A stretch of 64,000 nt of DNA from Bacillota bacterium (GCA_023460955.1 JAEWOH010000018.1:124001-188000), one strand, 5' to 3'. Counted from the stretch's first letter, positions 17,375 to 26,407 are shown. A program made the numbers and translations. The notes: a model not told the origin generated them from the sequence alone.

Positions 17375-17573
17375 AATTACCTCCATTATTAATAAGAATT
17401 TAGCTAATCCAATATTTTATTTATTTCTTTTTTAATGTAAATTATTCTGTATTGTGTTAATTTTTATCTTTCTTTTAATAAAACAATTTAAATATTATTT
17501 TGGCACTAATAAGTTAACTATATATATATAATAAATTAGGAAATCAATTCATTTATAACCACAGGAAGGCACT

Positions 17574-19961
17574 ATGGTGAAAATAAATTTAAACTTTGAC
17601 TGGTGGTACAAAAACAGTTTTCATGAAAAAGAGCTTCTCAGTTCCGCTGATAATAATGGTTTTGAATTGGTTAACCTTCCTCATGCCAACAAGCTGCTGG
17701 ATTATAACAATTTTGATGAATCGGAATATCAGTTTGTCTCCTGTTACAAAAAATCCGTATATATAGGTTCACAGTTAGCCGGAAAAGTATTAACTCTGAC
17801 ATTTGAGGGGATAGCTTCTCATGTGGATCTGTATATTAACGGTAAATTTATAGCTTGTCATTCTGGAGCTTATACTCCTTTTGAAGTAGACATTTCATCA
17901 AATATTACCTACGGAGAGGATAACCTGCTGCTTGTGGTCTGTGACTCAAAAGAGAGGGAGGAAATTCCCCCTTATGGAAAGGTTATTGACTATCTTGCTT
18001 ACGGTGGAATCTATCGCGAAGTATGGCTGGAGGTCAGAGAGAAAACCTTCATAAAAAATGTATTTGTCAGAACCTTAAATGTATTAGCAGCTGACAAAAC
18101 TCTTGATATTGATTTTGAGCTTTCAAGAAACGCTGCAGGAATAATTTTGGATTTTAGGCTTCTGGATGAAAAAAACAAACTTATCAGCAGTTTTACGCAG
18201 GGTTATACAGCTTGCATTAAGGAAAATATACGGAAAAAGATTTCCAATGTTACCTTATGGGATATTGATAATCCTGTCCTGTATACCTTGCAGGCCAGCT
18301 TGCTGGAAAACAGCAAAATACTAGATACCTACGAAGTAAGATTCGGCTTCAGAGAGGCTGTTTTCAAAGCTGACGGCTTTTATTTGAATGGAACAAAAGT
18401 AAAGCTTATTGGACTGAACCGTCACCAGTCATATCCATATATAGGTTATGCATTACCAGAGAGGGCTCAGAAAAAGGATGCAGAGCTACTGAGGTTTGAA
18501 CTGGGAGTTAATATGGTAAGAACCTCACATTATCCTCAATCCAGGCATTTTCTTGACCGTTGCGATGAAATAGGTCTTCTGGTGTTCGAGGAGATACCTG
18601 GCTGGCAGCATATAGGAGATGAAAAGTGGAAAGAATTATCGTGCCGGAATGTCAGGGATATGATTTTAAGGGATAGAAATCATCCGTGCATAGTTATATG
18701 GGGTGTAAGAATAAACGAATCGGCTGACTGCAAGGAGTTTTACCAGAAAACAAACAGGATCGCCCATGAGTTGGATGACACAAGACAAACCGGCGGAGTG
18801 AGAAATTTCAGGGACAGCCTTCTTCTGGAGGATGTTTACACCTATAATGATTTTATTCATAATGGCTGCAATATCGCACTCGAAGTGCCGTCAAAGGTTA
18901 CAAAAACAAATGCCCCTTATCTGGTAACTGAACACAACGGGCACATGTATCCTACCAAACGTTTCGATAACGAGGAAAGAAGGCTTGAGCATGCTCTCAG
19001 GCACCTGCGCGTACTGGATGCCATGATGGGCAGTGATAGAATTAGCGGAGCCATAGGCTGGTGTATGTCCGATTACAACACCCATAAGGATTTCGGAAGT
19101 GGTGACAGAATTTGCTATCACGGCGTCAGCGACATGTTCAGGATACCTAAACTCGCCTGGTATGCCTATGCTTCACAACAGGATTTTTCACCTGTTCTGG
19201 AGCTATCGTCTTCTATGGATATCGGCGAACATCCGGGCGGAAATCTGGGTACTGTGTACGCCTTTACAAACTGTGACTATATAAAGGTTTTCAAGGATAA
19301 TGAATTCATTAAAACCTTTTATCCTGATCGTAAGCAGTTCCCGAATCTAAAACATCCACCCGTTAAAATAGATGATTTTATAGGGGATCTTCTTTTGAAA
19401 TACGAGAAGATTTCCGTTAAGGATTCCATTCGCATGAAAAACGTCCTGCGTGATGTTTCCAGGTACGGAATGAATCTGCCGTTTGCCTCAAAGCTGATAA
19501 TGGGGAGGCTAATGCTTAAATATAAACTTTCAATGAATGACGGAGTGAGACTTTTCGGGACTTATGTAAGCAACTGGGGAGGAGAGAGAATAAGCTTCAG
19601 GTTTGAAGGTTATAAAAACAACAAGTTGATAAAAACAGTCGTTAAATCAACAGTTGAAAGTACACGGCTTCTGGTTCTTCCCGATAACAAAGAGCTTACT
19701 GAAAGTGAAACCTATGATGTTACAAGAGTTGTTTTGAAAGCAGTCGATCAGAATAATAACCTCCTTAACTATGCTAACGATGCTGTTATTATTCAGACCG
19801 ATGGTCCCATCGAAGTAATTGGACCAAAATGTATTGCTTTAATTGGAGGAGTACGGGCCTTCTGGATAAAAACTATAGGCCTCGCAGGAAAGGCAACAGT
19901 TGGAATTTCGTCTGAAAAGTATGGAAATCAAGTATTTGGGCTTGTGGTAAATAAAAAGTAG
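17574..19961 (+). CDS. Glycoside hydrolase family 2 (beta-galactosidase/glucuronidase-like)
   Basis: A 795-residue enzyme without a signal peptide, so probably cytoplasmic. The N-terminal jelly-roll sugar-binding domain (about 1-175) contains GGIYREVWLEV. An immunoglobulin-like domain follows, then a TIM barrel from about residue 265 (GLNRHQSYPYIG). The expected acid/base is Glu382 in GVRINES and the nucleophile Glu453 in LVTEHNGH. Further motifs NMVRTSHYPQS and FDRC/FEEIP agree with GH2. About 200 C-terminal residues after the barrel form extra beta domains. Family members release beta-galactose, beta-glucuronate or beta-mannose; the substrate is not certain here. The gene stands alone behind 200 bp of very AT-rich DNA. 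Confidence 0.88.
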   Translation: MVKINLNFDWWYKNSFHEKELLSSADNNGFELVNLPHANKLLDYNNFDESEYQFVSCYKKSVYIGSQLAGKVLTLTFEGIASHVDLYINGKFIACHSGAYTPFEVDISSNITYGEDNLLLVVCDSKEREEIPPYGKVIDYLAYGGIYREVWLEVREKTFIKNVFVRTLNVLAADKTLDIDFELSRNAAGIILDFRLLDEKNKLISSFTQGYTACIKENIRKKISNVTLWDIDNPVLYTLQASLLENSKILDTYEVRFGFREAVFKADGFYLNGTKVKLIGLNRHQSYPYIGYALPERAQKKDAELLRFELGVNMVRTSHYPQSRHFLDRCDEIGLLVFEEIPGWQHIGDEKWKELSCRNVRDMILRDRNHPCIVIWGVRINESADCKEFYQKTNRIAHELDDTRQTGGVRNFRDSLLLEDVYTYNDFIHNGCNIALEVPSKVTKTNAPYLVTEHNGHMYPTKRFDNEERRLEHALRHLRVLDAMMGSDRISGAIGWCMSDYNTHKDFGSGDRICYHGVSDMFRIPKLAWYAYASQQDFSPVLELSSSMDIGEHPGGNLGTVYAFTNCDYIKVFKDNEFIKTFYPDRKQFPNLKHPPVKIDDFIGDLLLKYEKISVKDSIRMKNVLRDVSRYGMNLPFASKLIMGRLMLKYKLSMNDGVRLFGTYVSNWGGERISFRFEGYKNNKLIKTVVKSTVESTRLLVLPDNKELTESETYDVTRVVLKAVDQNNNLLNYANDAVIIQTDGPIEVIGPKCIALIGGVRAFWIKTIGLAGKATVGISSEKYGNQVFGLVVNKK

Positions 19962-20129
19962 GATGGATGAATCCCCAAAGTTCTATTCCCAAAGTATAAG
20001 TACTTATCAATTTACAGGATAAATCTGTTTTTTATTTCAGAACAAAGAATCCAATCAATCTGGAACCTAATGCTCTGACAAACATAGTATGTAGTATAAT
20101 ATTATGTTAATCAGAGGAGGCAATTCCAG

Positions 20130-21101
20130 GTGCAAAAATGGCCATTTTTTAATAAACCTAAAGTCCAGCCTGAACAGAAGAAATTGGAGCAGCTCATGCC
20201 GGAGACTCCCCAGCAGACAGCTCCTGCATCTATGCCAGCCGCGCAGCAGAAGCCAAATCAACAGGCAATGCCTAACACAATGACAATGCCAGCCGCGCAG
20301 CAGAAGCCAAATCAGCAGGCAATGCCCAACACAATGACAATGCCAGCTGCGCAGCAGAAGCCAAATCAGCAGGCAATGCCGAACACAATGACAATGCCAG
20401 CAACGCAGCAGAAGCCAAATCAACAGGCAATGCCTAACACAATGACAATGCCAGCCGCGCAGCAGAAGCCAAATCAGCAGGCAATGCCAAACACAATGAC
20501 AATGCCAGCAATGACCTTACCTACGGTTCCAGCCCCTAAGGATAATGCAATGTATATGAGCCCGGTTAAGAGTATGAAGGCCGGTAATATGAATAATATG
20601 ATGGGGCAGCATATGGAAAACAACCATATGATGGGTCAGCATATGAAAGATCAGGATCTTTCCGATGAGGCCTATACTCAGGTTAGTATGGCTGAAGCGC
20701 TGGAGCTTATCAAAAGTGCTGTTGAAGGTGAAACTGAGGACAGGATGTTTTATAGTTATCTCATTGACAATGCAGCAAACAGTAAGGACAGGGAAATAAT
20801 TAAAGGTATCAGAGATGATGAAATTAAACATGCTAAAATGTTCAGACAATTATATTATGAGCTTACCGGAAAAGTTATAGGGCCTAAGCAGGACGTCAGT
20901 TTTGAAAAACCTGCAAGTTATTGTGAAGGCCTTATCAGAGCCTTAATGGGTGAACAGAATGCAGTCAGAAAGTATAGAAAAATATTGTTTGCAATGAAGG
21001 AAAGGCGACACATAAATGCACTGACAGAAATAATTACAGATGAGATAAGACATGGATCACTTTACAACCTGATGGTCCACAATAACGACTGTAAATATTA
21101 A
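20130..21101 (+). CDS. Ferritin-like domain protein with Met/Gln/Pro-rich tandem repeat
   Basis: A 323-residue protein with two parts. Residues 35-124 are five copies of an 18-residue repeat (MPAAQQKPNQQAMPNTMT), followed by a Met-rich linker with two MMGQHM motifs (about 125-180). The C-terminal ~130 residues form a four-helix ferritin-like/rubrerythrin-type domain, with ligand-like motifs EGETEDRMFYSYL, RDDEIKHAKMFRQLYYEL, GEQNAVRKYRK and EIITDEIRHGSLY (the E..H pattern of diiron proteins). The GTG start has GAGGAGG ten bases upstream. The repeat is repetitive at DNA level and would be unstable in copy number. Possible roles are a spore-coat or surface protein, or iron and peroxide handling; the function is unproven. 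Confidence 0.8.
   Translation: MQKWPFFNKPKVQPEQKKLEQLMPETPQQTAPASMPAAQQKPNQQAMPNTMTMPAAQQKPNQQAMPNTMTMPAAQQKPNQQAMPNTMTMPATQQKPNQQAMPNTMTMPAAQQKPNQQAMPNTMTMPAMTLPTVPAPKDNAMYMSPVKSMKAGNMNNMMGQHMENNHMMGQHMKDQDLSDEAYTQVSMAEALELIKSAVEGETEDRMFYSYLIDNAANSKDREIIKGIRDDEIKHAKMFRQLYYELTGKVIGPKQDVSFEKPASYCEGLIRALMGEQNAVRKYRKILFAMKERRHINALTEIITDEIRHGSLYNLMVHNNDCKY
20232..20501 (+). repeat. Five 54-bp tandem repeats within the ferritin-like gene
   Basis: Five in-frame 54-bp units encode an identical 18-residue repeat, except for one Ala-to-Thr change in the fourth unit. Near-identity at DNA level (a few synonymous changes) suggests recent expansion or ongoing homogenisation. Confidence 0.95.
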
Positions 21102-21422
21102 CATCAGAGGTAGGGCAACGCCAATTTAGTTCAGCTTAAAGCCGGGTAATATTTTATCCGGTTTTTATTTTTATGCTTTCGCAGGAATATAAAGGTTAAT
21201 ATGCGCAGGTGACGAAAGTTTGAATAATCAGATTCAGGGAAATAACCTAAATGATTTATTAATAAATAGATAAATTTAACGTTAAAGTGTATACATAATC
21301 AGACTTTTAGGTTAAATTGTATGTATATAAGAAAGATTACCTAATAGAATATACATTGTGATATTATATCAGGTATTTGAACATGTTCTTATAGTGAATA
21401 AAAATTTTAAAGAGGCTAGATT
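21102..21422. other. Intergenic region before dedA-like gene
   Basis: It contains the terminator of the ferritin-like gene (21139-21168). Two imperfect copies of GTTAAA-TGTAT (from 21281 and 21311, 30 bp apart) lie in AT-rich DNA, and a TTAGGT / ACCTAA inverted pair lies at 21307-21344. No open reading frame of note and no recognised RNA. Confidence 0.5.
21139..21168 (+). terminator. Terminator after ferritin-like gene
   Basis: The stem AGCCGGGTAA / TTATCCGGTT (wobble pairs allowed) has a four-base loop and is followed by TTTATTTTT. Confidence 0.75.
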
Positions 21423-22070
21423 ATGGATTTCATACTTCAATTTATTGATTTTGTAATGCATCTGGATAAGAATTTAACTCAATTGGCTCATGATTTTGGC
21501 ATTTGGACTTATTTGATTTTATTCCTGGTGGTTTTCTGTGAAACGGGTTTGGTTATAACTCCTTTTTTACCAGGGGATTCCATGATATTTGTAATAGGAG
21601 CACTAGCTGCCAGTGGTGATCTGAACTTCCCCGTAATTATTGCAATACTTATGGCTGCGGCCATTCTGGGGGATACCTGTAACTATCATATAGGCAAGTT
21701 CATCGGGCCTGCAGTTTTTAAAAAAGATAACGTTAAATTCTTAAAAAAGGAATACCTGATAAAGACCCATAATTTTTATGAAAAGCATGGTGGAAAAACC
21801 ATCATTATAGCAAGATTTATACCGATAATCAGAACTTTTGCTCCTTTTGTAGCAGGAATGGGATCAATGAGTTATCCCAAATTTATAAGCTACAATGTAA
21901 TAGGCGGTATTTCCTGGGTTGCATTGTTCTCCTTTGGAGGCTTCTTCTTCGGAAATATACCTGTTGTAGAAAACAACTTCAGCCTTGTGATAGTTGCAAT
22001 TATATTTATTTCATTGCTGCCTGGTGTAATAACATTTTTAAGAGAAAGAAAATCGACCCCTGCCGAATAA
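21423..22070 (+). CDS. DedA-family membrane protein
   Basis: A 215-residue integral membrane protein of the DedA/SNARE-associated (VTT) family. Typical motifs are VFCETGLVITPFLPGDSMIF near residues 37-57, GDTCNYHIGKFIG, FYEKHGGKTIIIARFIPIIRTFAPFVAG (conserved R-F-x-P-x-x-R) and a C-terminal GGxxW segment (GGISWVALFSFGG). DedA proteins are proposed to flip undecaprenyl phosphate or phospholipids and affect antimicrobial peptide resistance and membrane potential. The gene is monocistronic, with a terminator 70 bp behind it. An AAAGAGGC site precedes the ATG. The neighbouring two-component system has its own promoter. Confidence 0.92.
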   Translation: MDFILQFIDFVMHLDKNLTQLAHDFGIWTYLILFLVVFCETGLVITPFLPGDSMIFVIGALAASGDLNFPVIIAILMAAAILGDTCNYHIGKFIGPAVFKKDNVKFLKKEYLIKTHNFYEKHGGKTIIIARFIPIIRTFAPFVAGMGSMSYPKFISYNVIGGISWVALFSFGGFFFGNIPVVENNFSLVIVAIIFISLLPGVITFLRERKSTPAE

Positions 22071-22139
22071 GTTAACTTAACTATTAGATCTGTAATTACA
22101 TTTAAATAAAAAATCAAGAAGAATTTCAATTTAACAAAG

Positions 22140-22183
22140 ACCGGCCTGAGGAGTGTATGATATGCTCCCGGCCGGTTTTTTTG
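22140..22183 (+). terminator. Terminator after dedA-like gene
   Basis: ACCGGCC / GGCCGGT with an inner GGAG / CTCC stem is followed by seven T residues. Confidence 0.9.
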
Positions 22184-22202
22184 TACTGTAAATATATTGA
22201 AA

Positions 22203-22235
22203 GTTCACTTAATGTTCACATATATTAGTTATAAT
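22203..22235 (+). promoter_or_regulatory. Promoter with 11-bp-spaced GTTCAC direct repeats (Pho-box-like)
   Basis: GTTCAC occurs at 22203-22208 and 22214-22219, in an 11-bp period, and TATAAT lies at 22230-22235. The repeats replace a -35 element. TTCAC-type repeats at 11 bp resemble PhoP/PhoB boxes, so this is probably an autoregulatory site of the response regulator that follows. Confidence 0.55.
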
Positions 22236-22285
22236 TTTAGGAACACCTCTACTTCAAATTTAACTTTTATGGAAAGGGGCTTAAA

Positions 22286-22960
22286 ATGGTAAAGATTTTA
22301 GTTGCTGATGACGAGGAAAGAATGAGACGACTTGTTTCAGATTTTCTCAAAAGACAAGGGTACGGTGTTGTGGAAGCTAAGGACGGCATAGAAGCAATTC
22401 AATTATTTAATACAATTGGGGAAACTCTTTCTCTTATTATTCTGGATGTCATGATGCCCGGTATGGATGGCTGGGGCGTAATAAGGCACATACGATTACA
22501 TTCCAGAATACCTGTTATAATGCTTACTGCAAGAAGCACTGAATCAGATGAACTGTTCGGTTTCGGCCTTGGTGCCGATGAATATGTGACCAAACCCTTC
22601 AGCCCCATGATACTAATAGCCAGGGTACAAGCTGTTCTTAAAAGATATAATGCGACTATAGTCGATAAAAAGGTTTATAACGGGCTGGAGATCGACCAAT
22701 CGGCCCATACTGTGTTTGCAGACGGTAATCAGATTGAACTTACACCAAAGGAATTTGAACTTCTTGTCTATCTTTGTGAGAACGAAGGGATAGCCTTATC
22801 AAGGGACAAAATACTTAATGCCGTCTGGGATTATGAATATTTGGGAGATGCCCGAACAGTTGATACACATATAAAAAAGCTAAGACTCAAGTTGGGGAAA
22901 ATAGGAGATTACATACAAACCATCCGGGGTCTGGGGTATAAATTTGAGGTAGAAAAATGA
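22286..22960 (+). CDS. OmpR-family response regulator (PhoP/ResD-like)
   Basis: A 224-residue regulator. The receiver domain has an acidic pocket DDEE near residue 8, phospho-acceptor Asp54 in LIILDVMMPGMDGW, and Lys in DEYVTKPFSP. The OmpR-type winged helix is at about 125-222 with DARTVDTHIKKLRLKLG and a terminal IRGLGYKFE. AAAGGGG precedes the ATG. Its stop overlaps the kinase start by four bases. It is most similar in layout to PhoP, ResD or YycF-type regulators. The direct repeats at its own promoter suggest autoregulation; the small secreted DUF2680-like gene downstream is a plausible target. Confidence 0.9.
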   Translation: MVKILVADDEERMRRLVSDFLKRQGYGVVEAKDGIEAIQLFNTIGETLSLIILDVMMPGMDGWGVIRHIRLHSRIPVIMLTARSTESDELFGFGLGADEYVTKPFSPMILIARVQAVLKRYNATIVDKKVYNGLEIDQSAHTVFADGNQIELTPKEFELLVYLCENEGIALSRDKILNAVWDYEYLGDARTVDTHIKKLRLKLGKIGDYIQTIRGLGYKFEVEK

Positions 22961-24432
22961 GAATAACCTTAAAAACAAAATTGTTTTCTGCTTTTTTTGG
23001 TCTGATTGTAGTATTTGTAGCTGTTTCTTTGATTTTGAGCAATACTCTTCTGGAAAAGTATTATTACAGCAAGAAGGAAGATCTATTGCTTATGACCTAT
23101 AATAATATCCGTGAAGCCTATAAGGCAAATTCGGACAATATTATGCTAGATGTAGAAAAAGTAGAAAGCCTTAAGGGAATAGTCCTTGTGTTCTTTGATA
23201 AGGACCACAGAATCATCTATCAATCAAGGCAGAGGGTTGCAGGTATAAGAAATAACAGGTTAGACGTCAGGGATTCTTTTGTTGAATGGAACAATCTGAA
23301 GGAAAAACTGAAAAAAGTTACGGAGGATGAGCCGTTAATAGAGAAAAGATTTGATTCCAGAATGGAATCAAGCTTTATATCTTTATACGGTAAAGTTGAA
23401 AATGATGTTTACTTGTATATGGGAGCTCCCGTAGCAGCAATTCAGGAAAGCGCAAAAATTGCAGTAAAATTTTATATATTTACAGGCATTTGCATGATTA
23501 TTCTCGGAGGGATTTTTATTTATCTTCTTTCCTTAAGACTCACTAATCCCATTGTGAAACTGAATGGAATAGCAAAAAAAATGGCGGTGTTGGATTTTCA
23601 GGAAAAGTATGACGGTAAGGGAAAAGACGAGATAGGAACCCTTGGGGAAAGTATAAATTCACTTTCAAATCAACTAGAACAATCTATTGGCGAATTAAAG
23701 TCAGCTAATTACAAACTTATGGAGGACATTGTTAAAGAAAGACAGATTGATGAGATGAGGAAGGAATTTATAAGCAACGTTTCTCATGAGTTAAAAACTC
23801 CTATAGCGCTGATTCAGGGCTATGCAGAAGGACTAAGGCTGAATGTGAATGAAGATGAGGAGAACAAGAATTACTATTGCGAAGTTATAATTGATGAAGC
23901 AGTTAAAATGAATAAAATGGTGAGAAAACTACTGCAATTATCCGAATTGGAGTTTAACGATATAGTGCTGGATAAGGAAGAATTTTGTATTTGCGAACTC
24001 ATAAGAAATATTATAAAAAAGAACTCTCTCCAATTGGTAGAAAAGGAGGCACAGGTAAACTTTAATACGAATGGATATGAAAGTATAAAAATATCTGCCG
24101 ACTATTATCTTACAGAACAGGTTCTTGTGAATTTCCTGAGTAATGCTTTAAATCATCTGGACGAAAGAAAAATAATTGAGATCAGTACAGTTGTTTATGA
24201 CGGTAAAGTAAGAATAAAGGTATATAATTCCGGGGCAAATATTCCCGAGGCTTCTTTAGATAATATCTGGCATAGCTTTTACAAGGTTGATAAGGCGAGA
24301 ACAAGAGCATATGGCGGCACAGGACTGGGATTATCTATAGTAAAAGCAATACAGAAAGCTCATAAAAATGCATTTGGAGTGGAAAATAAACCGGAGGGTG
24401 TGCTCTTCTGGGCTGAATATGATATAGCTTAA
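22957..24432 (+). CDS. Sensor histidine kinase with extracytoplasmic domain
   Basis: The 491-residue kinase has membrane helices at about 10-30 and 170-193 enclosing a ~140-residue external domain, a HAMP linker (about 195-245, LTNPIVKLNGIAKKM), and a HisKA box with His277 (FISNVSHELKTPIALIQGYA). The HATPase domain ends in a GGTGLGLSIVKAI motif. The N-box (NFLSNALNHL) is intact; the G1 region (VYNSGANIPE) has Asn where Asp is usual and lacks the second glycine, which occurs in active clostridial kinases but deserves checking. The ATGA overlap with the regulator ensures coupled synthesis. The signal is unknown. Confidence 0.9.
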   Translation: MRITLKTKLFSAFFGLIVVFVAVSLILSNTLLEKYYYSKKEDLLLMTYNNIREAYKANSDNIMLDVEKVESLKGIVLVFFDKDHRIIYQSRQRVAGIRNNRLDVRDSFVEWNNLKEKLKKVTEDEPLIEKRFDSRMESSFISLYGKVENDVYLYMGAPVAAIQESAKIAVKFYIFTGICMIILGGIFIYLLSLRLTNPIVKLNGIAKKMAVLDFQEKYDGKGKDEIGTLGESINSLSNQLEQSIGELKSANYKLMEDIVKERQIDEMRKEFISNVSHELKTPIALIQGYAEGLRLNVNEDEENKNYYCEVIIDEAVKMNKMVRKLLQLSELEFNDIVLDKEEFCICELIRNIIKKNSLQLVEKEAQVNFNTNGYESIKISADYYLTEQVLVNFLSNALNHLDERKIIEISTVVYDGKVRIKVYNSGANIPEASLDNIWHSFYKVDKARTRAYGGTGLGLSIVKAIQKAHKNAFGVENKPEGVLFWAEYDIA

Positions 24433-24519
24433 GGATAAAATTGGAAAAGGTAATTTACAAAATAGACACAATATTTACACAATTGATGAGAATGATATTG
24501 TTGAAAGGAGGTGGTAGTA

Positions 24520-24990
24520 TTGAAAAAACTTCAAATCCTTGTTACTATCGCTTTTGTTATTTCAATAATGTCCTTCAGTAGTTTTGCATTACCTGAAGCA
24601 GGTTCTCATACTGAAAACAATGTTGAAAAGAATAATACTAATTGTGATAAATGTCACAAGGATCCTCTGAAAAGGCTTGAAGATAGAAAAGAAAAAATTC
24701 AGCAGGATTTAAAAGACGGTAAAATAACAAAGGAAAAGGCTGACGAATTATCAAGCAAGATAGACCAACGCATTGCCAAAATCAACGAATTCAACAGTCT
24801 GACATTACCTGAAAAGAAGCAACATCTCACAAAAAAATTCAATTCTTATATCGAAAAACAGGTAAAGGATGGTAGAATCACTAAAGAAGAGGGAGAAAAT
24901 ATGCTCTCAGACTTTAGCAAACAGCTGGAAAACTGGGATGGTAAAGAGCCTCCAAAACTTATCCATAAGATGAAAAAGGAAAAAGAGTAG
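24520..24990 (+). CDS. Secreted DUF2680-like protein with a CXXCH motif
   Basis: A 156-residue exported protein. I place the start at TTG 24520 because AAAGGAGGTG lies seven bases upstream; an earlier in-frame GTG lies inside that site. A signal peptide (residues 1-24, ending SSFALPEA) is followed by NCDKCHK (Cys42, Cys45, His46), a CXXCH motif. Then come two helical repeats with the pattern DGKITKEKADELSSKID and DGRITKEEGENMLSDF, typical of DUF2680 (YckD-like). The remainder is highly charged and coiled-coil-like. It follows the third two-component system by 87 bp. The CXXCH could bind haem or a metal, or form a redox disulfide; no cytochrome maturation genes are visible here. Confidence 0.72.
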   Translation: MKKLQILVTIAFVISIMSFSSFALPEAGSHTENNVEKNNTNCDKCHKDPLKRLEDRKEKIQQDLKDGKITKEKADELSSKIDQRIAKINEFNSLTLPEKKQHLTKKFNSYIEKQVKDGRITKEEGENMLSDFSKQLENWDGKEPPKLIHKMKKEKE

Positions 24991-25006
24991 TTCTTCCCGA
25001 TTGAAG

Positions 25007-25054
25007 GAAAGGCACGTGTGTGGTGCATATTATATGTATTCATACGTGCCTTTC
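25007..25054. terminator. Convergent terminator after the DUF2680-like gene
   Basis: A perfect 11-bp inverted repeat GAAAGGCACGT / ACGTGCCTTTC lies between two convergent genes. No long T run is seen on the plus strand. Confidence 0.65.
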
Positions 25055-25070
25055 TAATTATAATGTAAGA

Positions 25071-25256
25071 TTACAGCTTCCAGGCATCTGGAGTAAGATT
25101 AATAAGGTTGATACCAACAGTTTCCAGAAAATTACCCAGAGCAGCTCTTTGGTTTAAATCCAGCCCTTCTGCAAGTATAAGAGCCGTAGCAAAGGCCAGG
25201 CTTGAATATTCAATCGGACTAAGAGAAAAGAAATCTTTGTTTTTGTCAGTATCCAC
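25071..25256 (-). CDS. Small hypothetical protein downstream of the EamA transporter gene
   Basis: A 61-residue protein starting at GTG 25256, with GGAGG four bases upstream. An in-frame GTG at 25304 would add 16 residues but has no ribosome binding site. It has one moderately hydrophobic segment (SSLAFATALILAEGLDL) and the sequence NQRAALGNFLETVGINLI. The composition suggests a small helical protein rather than a clear membrane protein. It resembles short conserved clostridial proteins, but I do not recognise a named family. It lies 62 bp behind the transporter gene on the same strand and is likely cotranscribed. Confidence 0.6.
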   Translation of the reverse strand: MDTDKNKDFFSLSPIEYSSLAFATALILAEGLDLNQRAALGNFLETVGINLINLTPDAWKL

Positions 25257-25318
25257 GTTGCCTCCGAATGAAATTTTATATTGTATTCTATGATTTTGTA
25301 TCACTAAATGTTAAAAAC

Positions 25319-26245
25319 CTATATCCTGGAGTTAGAGGAAGTACGCAGGAGAATTCTTTTCTTTAAAGTAAATCCCGGCTGCCTTAGGGCTGATAGTATT
25401 ACAGTTAAAAGTATAATTATACAGCCGATAATCGAAGCAGTACCTGTAAAGTGTTCTCCAAGTAGAGCAGCTCCCAGAATAGCGGTGGCAACTGGTTCTA
25501 GAGCATATAGAATCGTCGCATTTTCAGGTCTGACATATTTGATGGCTGAGCTTTGAAAAAGTGAAGTAAAAATAGTTACCATTGTGTTTAAGCCTAAAAG
25601 CAAAAGAAACAGTGGGCTGAGCATATTCTTCGGGTTAACGCTTCCTCCTTCAAAAATAATTGCCATTGTAAGAAACATGACCAGGTTAGTCAAGTGCTGT
25701 ACAAATGTAAATTGTACCGGGTTAAATTTATGCGAGAATTTATTCTGTAAAGCAATAAAAAGTGAAAAGAACACGGCGTTGCATAGTGCAAAAACATCCC
25801 CCAGATTAATTTGAAATCCTTTGCCTGCACAAGTTATTAAGAAAATCCCAACCATTGCAGAAAGAGCAAGTAAAATTGTTTTGACTGCAGGAGTTTTTCT
25901 TTCAAAAACAGCCATGATTATTGGTGTTATGACTATAGACAGCTGAACAATGAAAGCTGTATTGGAACCTGAGGTTCTTTTAAGTGCCAGCATGCAGAAG
26001 GTATTGCTGATAACCGAAACAAGGCTTATTGAAGCACTGACCATTATAACTTTTTTATTTATTCCGGCTAGCTGTTTCCTGAAGAATACAACGGTTGCTA
26101 TCAGTCCCAGCAAAGCACAGAGAAATAGTATTGAAAATGCCGGCAAAAAGCCCAGGAGCATTTTTGACCATATGTAGGATGAGCCCCAGAAAATAGCGTT
26201 TAGTAGTAGGAAGAATTGAGCGTTTTTTACGGTGATAACTTTCAT
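25319..26245 (-). CDS. EamA/DMT-family transporter
   Basis: A 308-residue protein with ten predicted membrane helices in two repeated halves, the RhaT/EamA drug/metabolite transporter fold. The first half contains FWGSSYIWSKMLLG (typical W-x-S/x-x start), and the second half ends with LEPVATAILGAALLGEHF, a hallmark of the family near helix 9. These transporters export amino acids or metabolites. AGGAGG lies behind position 26245 on the minus strand. The gene is divergent from an AraC-type regulator gene with 162 bp between them, so that regulator may control it. Confidence 0.88.
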   Translation of the reverse strand: MKVITVKNAQFFLLLNAIFWGSSYIWSKMLLGFLPAFSILFLCALLGLIATVVFFRKQLAGINKKVIMVSASISLVSVISNTFCMLALKRTSGSNTAFIVQLSIVITPIIMAVFERKTPAVKTILLALSAMVGIFLITCAGKGFQINLGDVFALCNAVFFSLFIALQNKFSHKFNPVQFTFVQHLTNLVMFLTMAIIFEGGSVNPKNMLSPLFLLLLGLNTMVTIFTSLFQSSAIKYVRPENATILYALEPVATAILGAALLGEHFTGTASIIGCIIILLTVILSALRQPGFTLKKRILLRTSSNSRI

Positions 26246-26274
26246 AGCAGCCTCCTGATTAATTACTTTACATA

Positions 26275-26319
26275 AACATTATATTCTAAGTTTTAGCAAA
26301 GTTTATTGCATATAATGTT
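26275..26319. promoter_or_regulatory. Symmetric divergent promoter region
   Basis: AACATTATA (26275-26283) and TATAATGTT (26311-26319) form a perfect 9-bp inverted repeat, so a TATAAT -10 faces outward on each strand, toward the EamA gene and toward the AraC-type gene. Good -35 elements are not seen, consistent with an activator binding between them. Confidence 0.4.
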
Positions 26320-26407
26320 AAAAAGTATGCAAAAGCTGCTGTAAAAACATTTACTTAATAAGAATCATATAATAAAATAAAAACATAGATTTGTTGGGAG
26401 GTCGAAA

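Noticed and set aside
20067..20423. A long antisense open reading frame across the tandem repeats
   Set aside because: It is a product of the repeat unit reading open on the other strand; it has no ribosome binding site and no family resemblance.
20232..20501. Tandem repeats as possible CRISPR array
   Set aside because: Units are contiguous with no spacers and keep the reading frame.
24640..24660. CXXCH as proof of a c-type cytochrome
   Set aside because: A single motif in a small charged protein, with no haem lyase or ccm genes here, is not sufficient.
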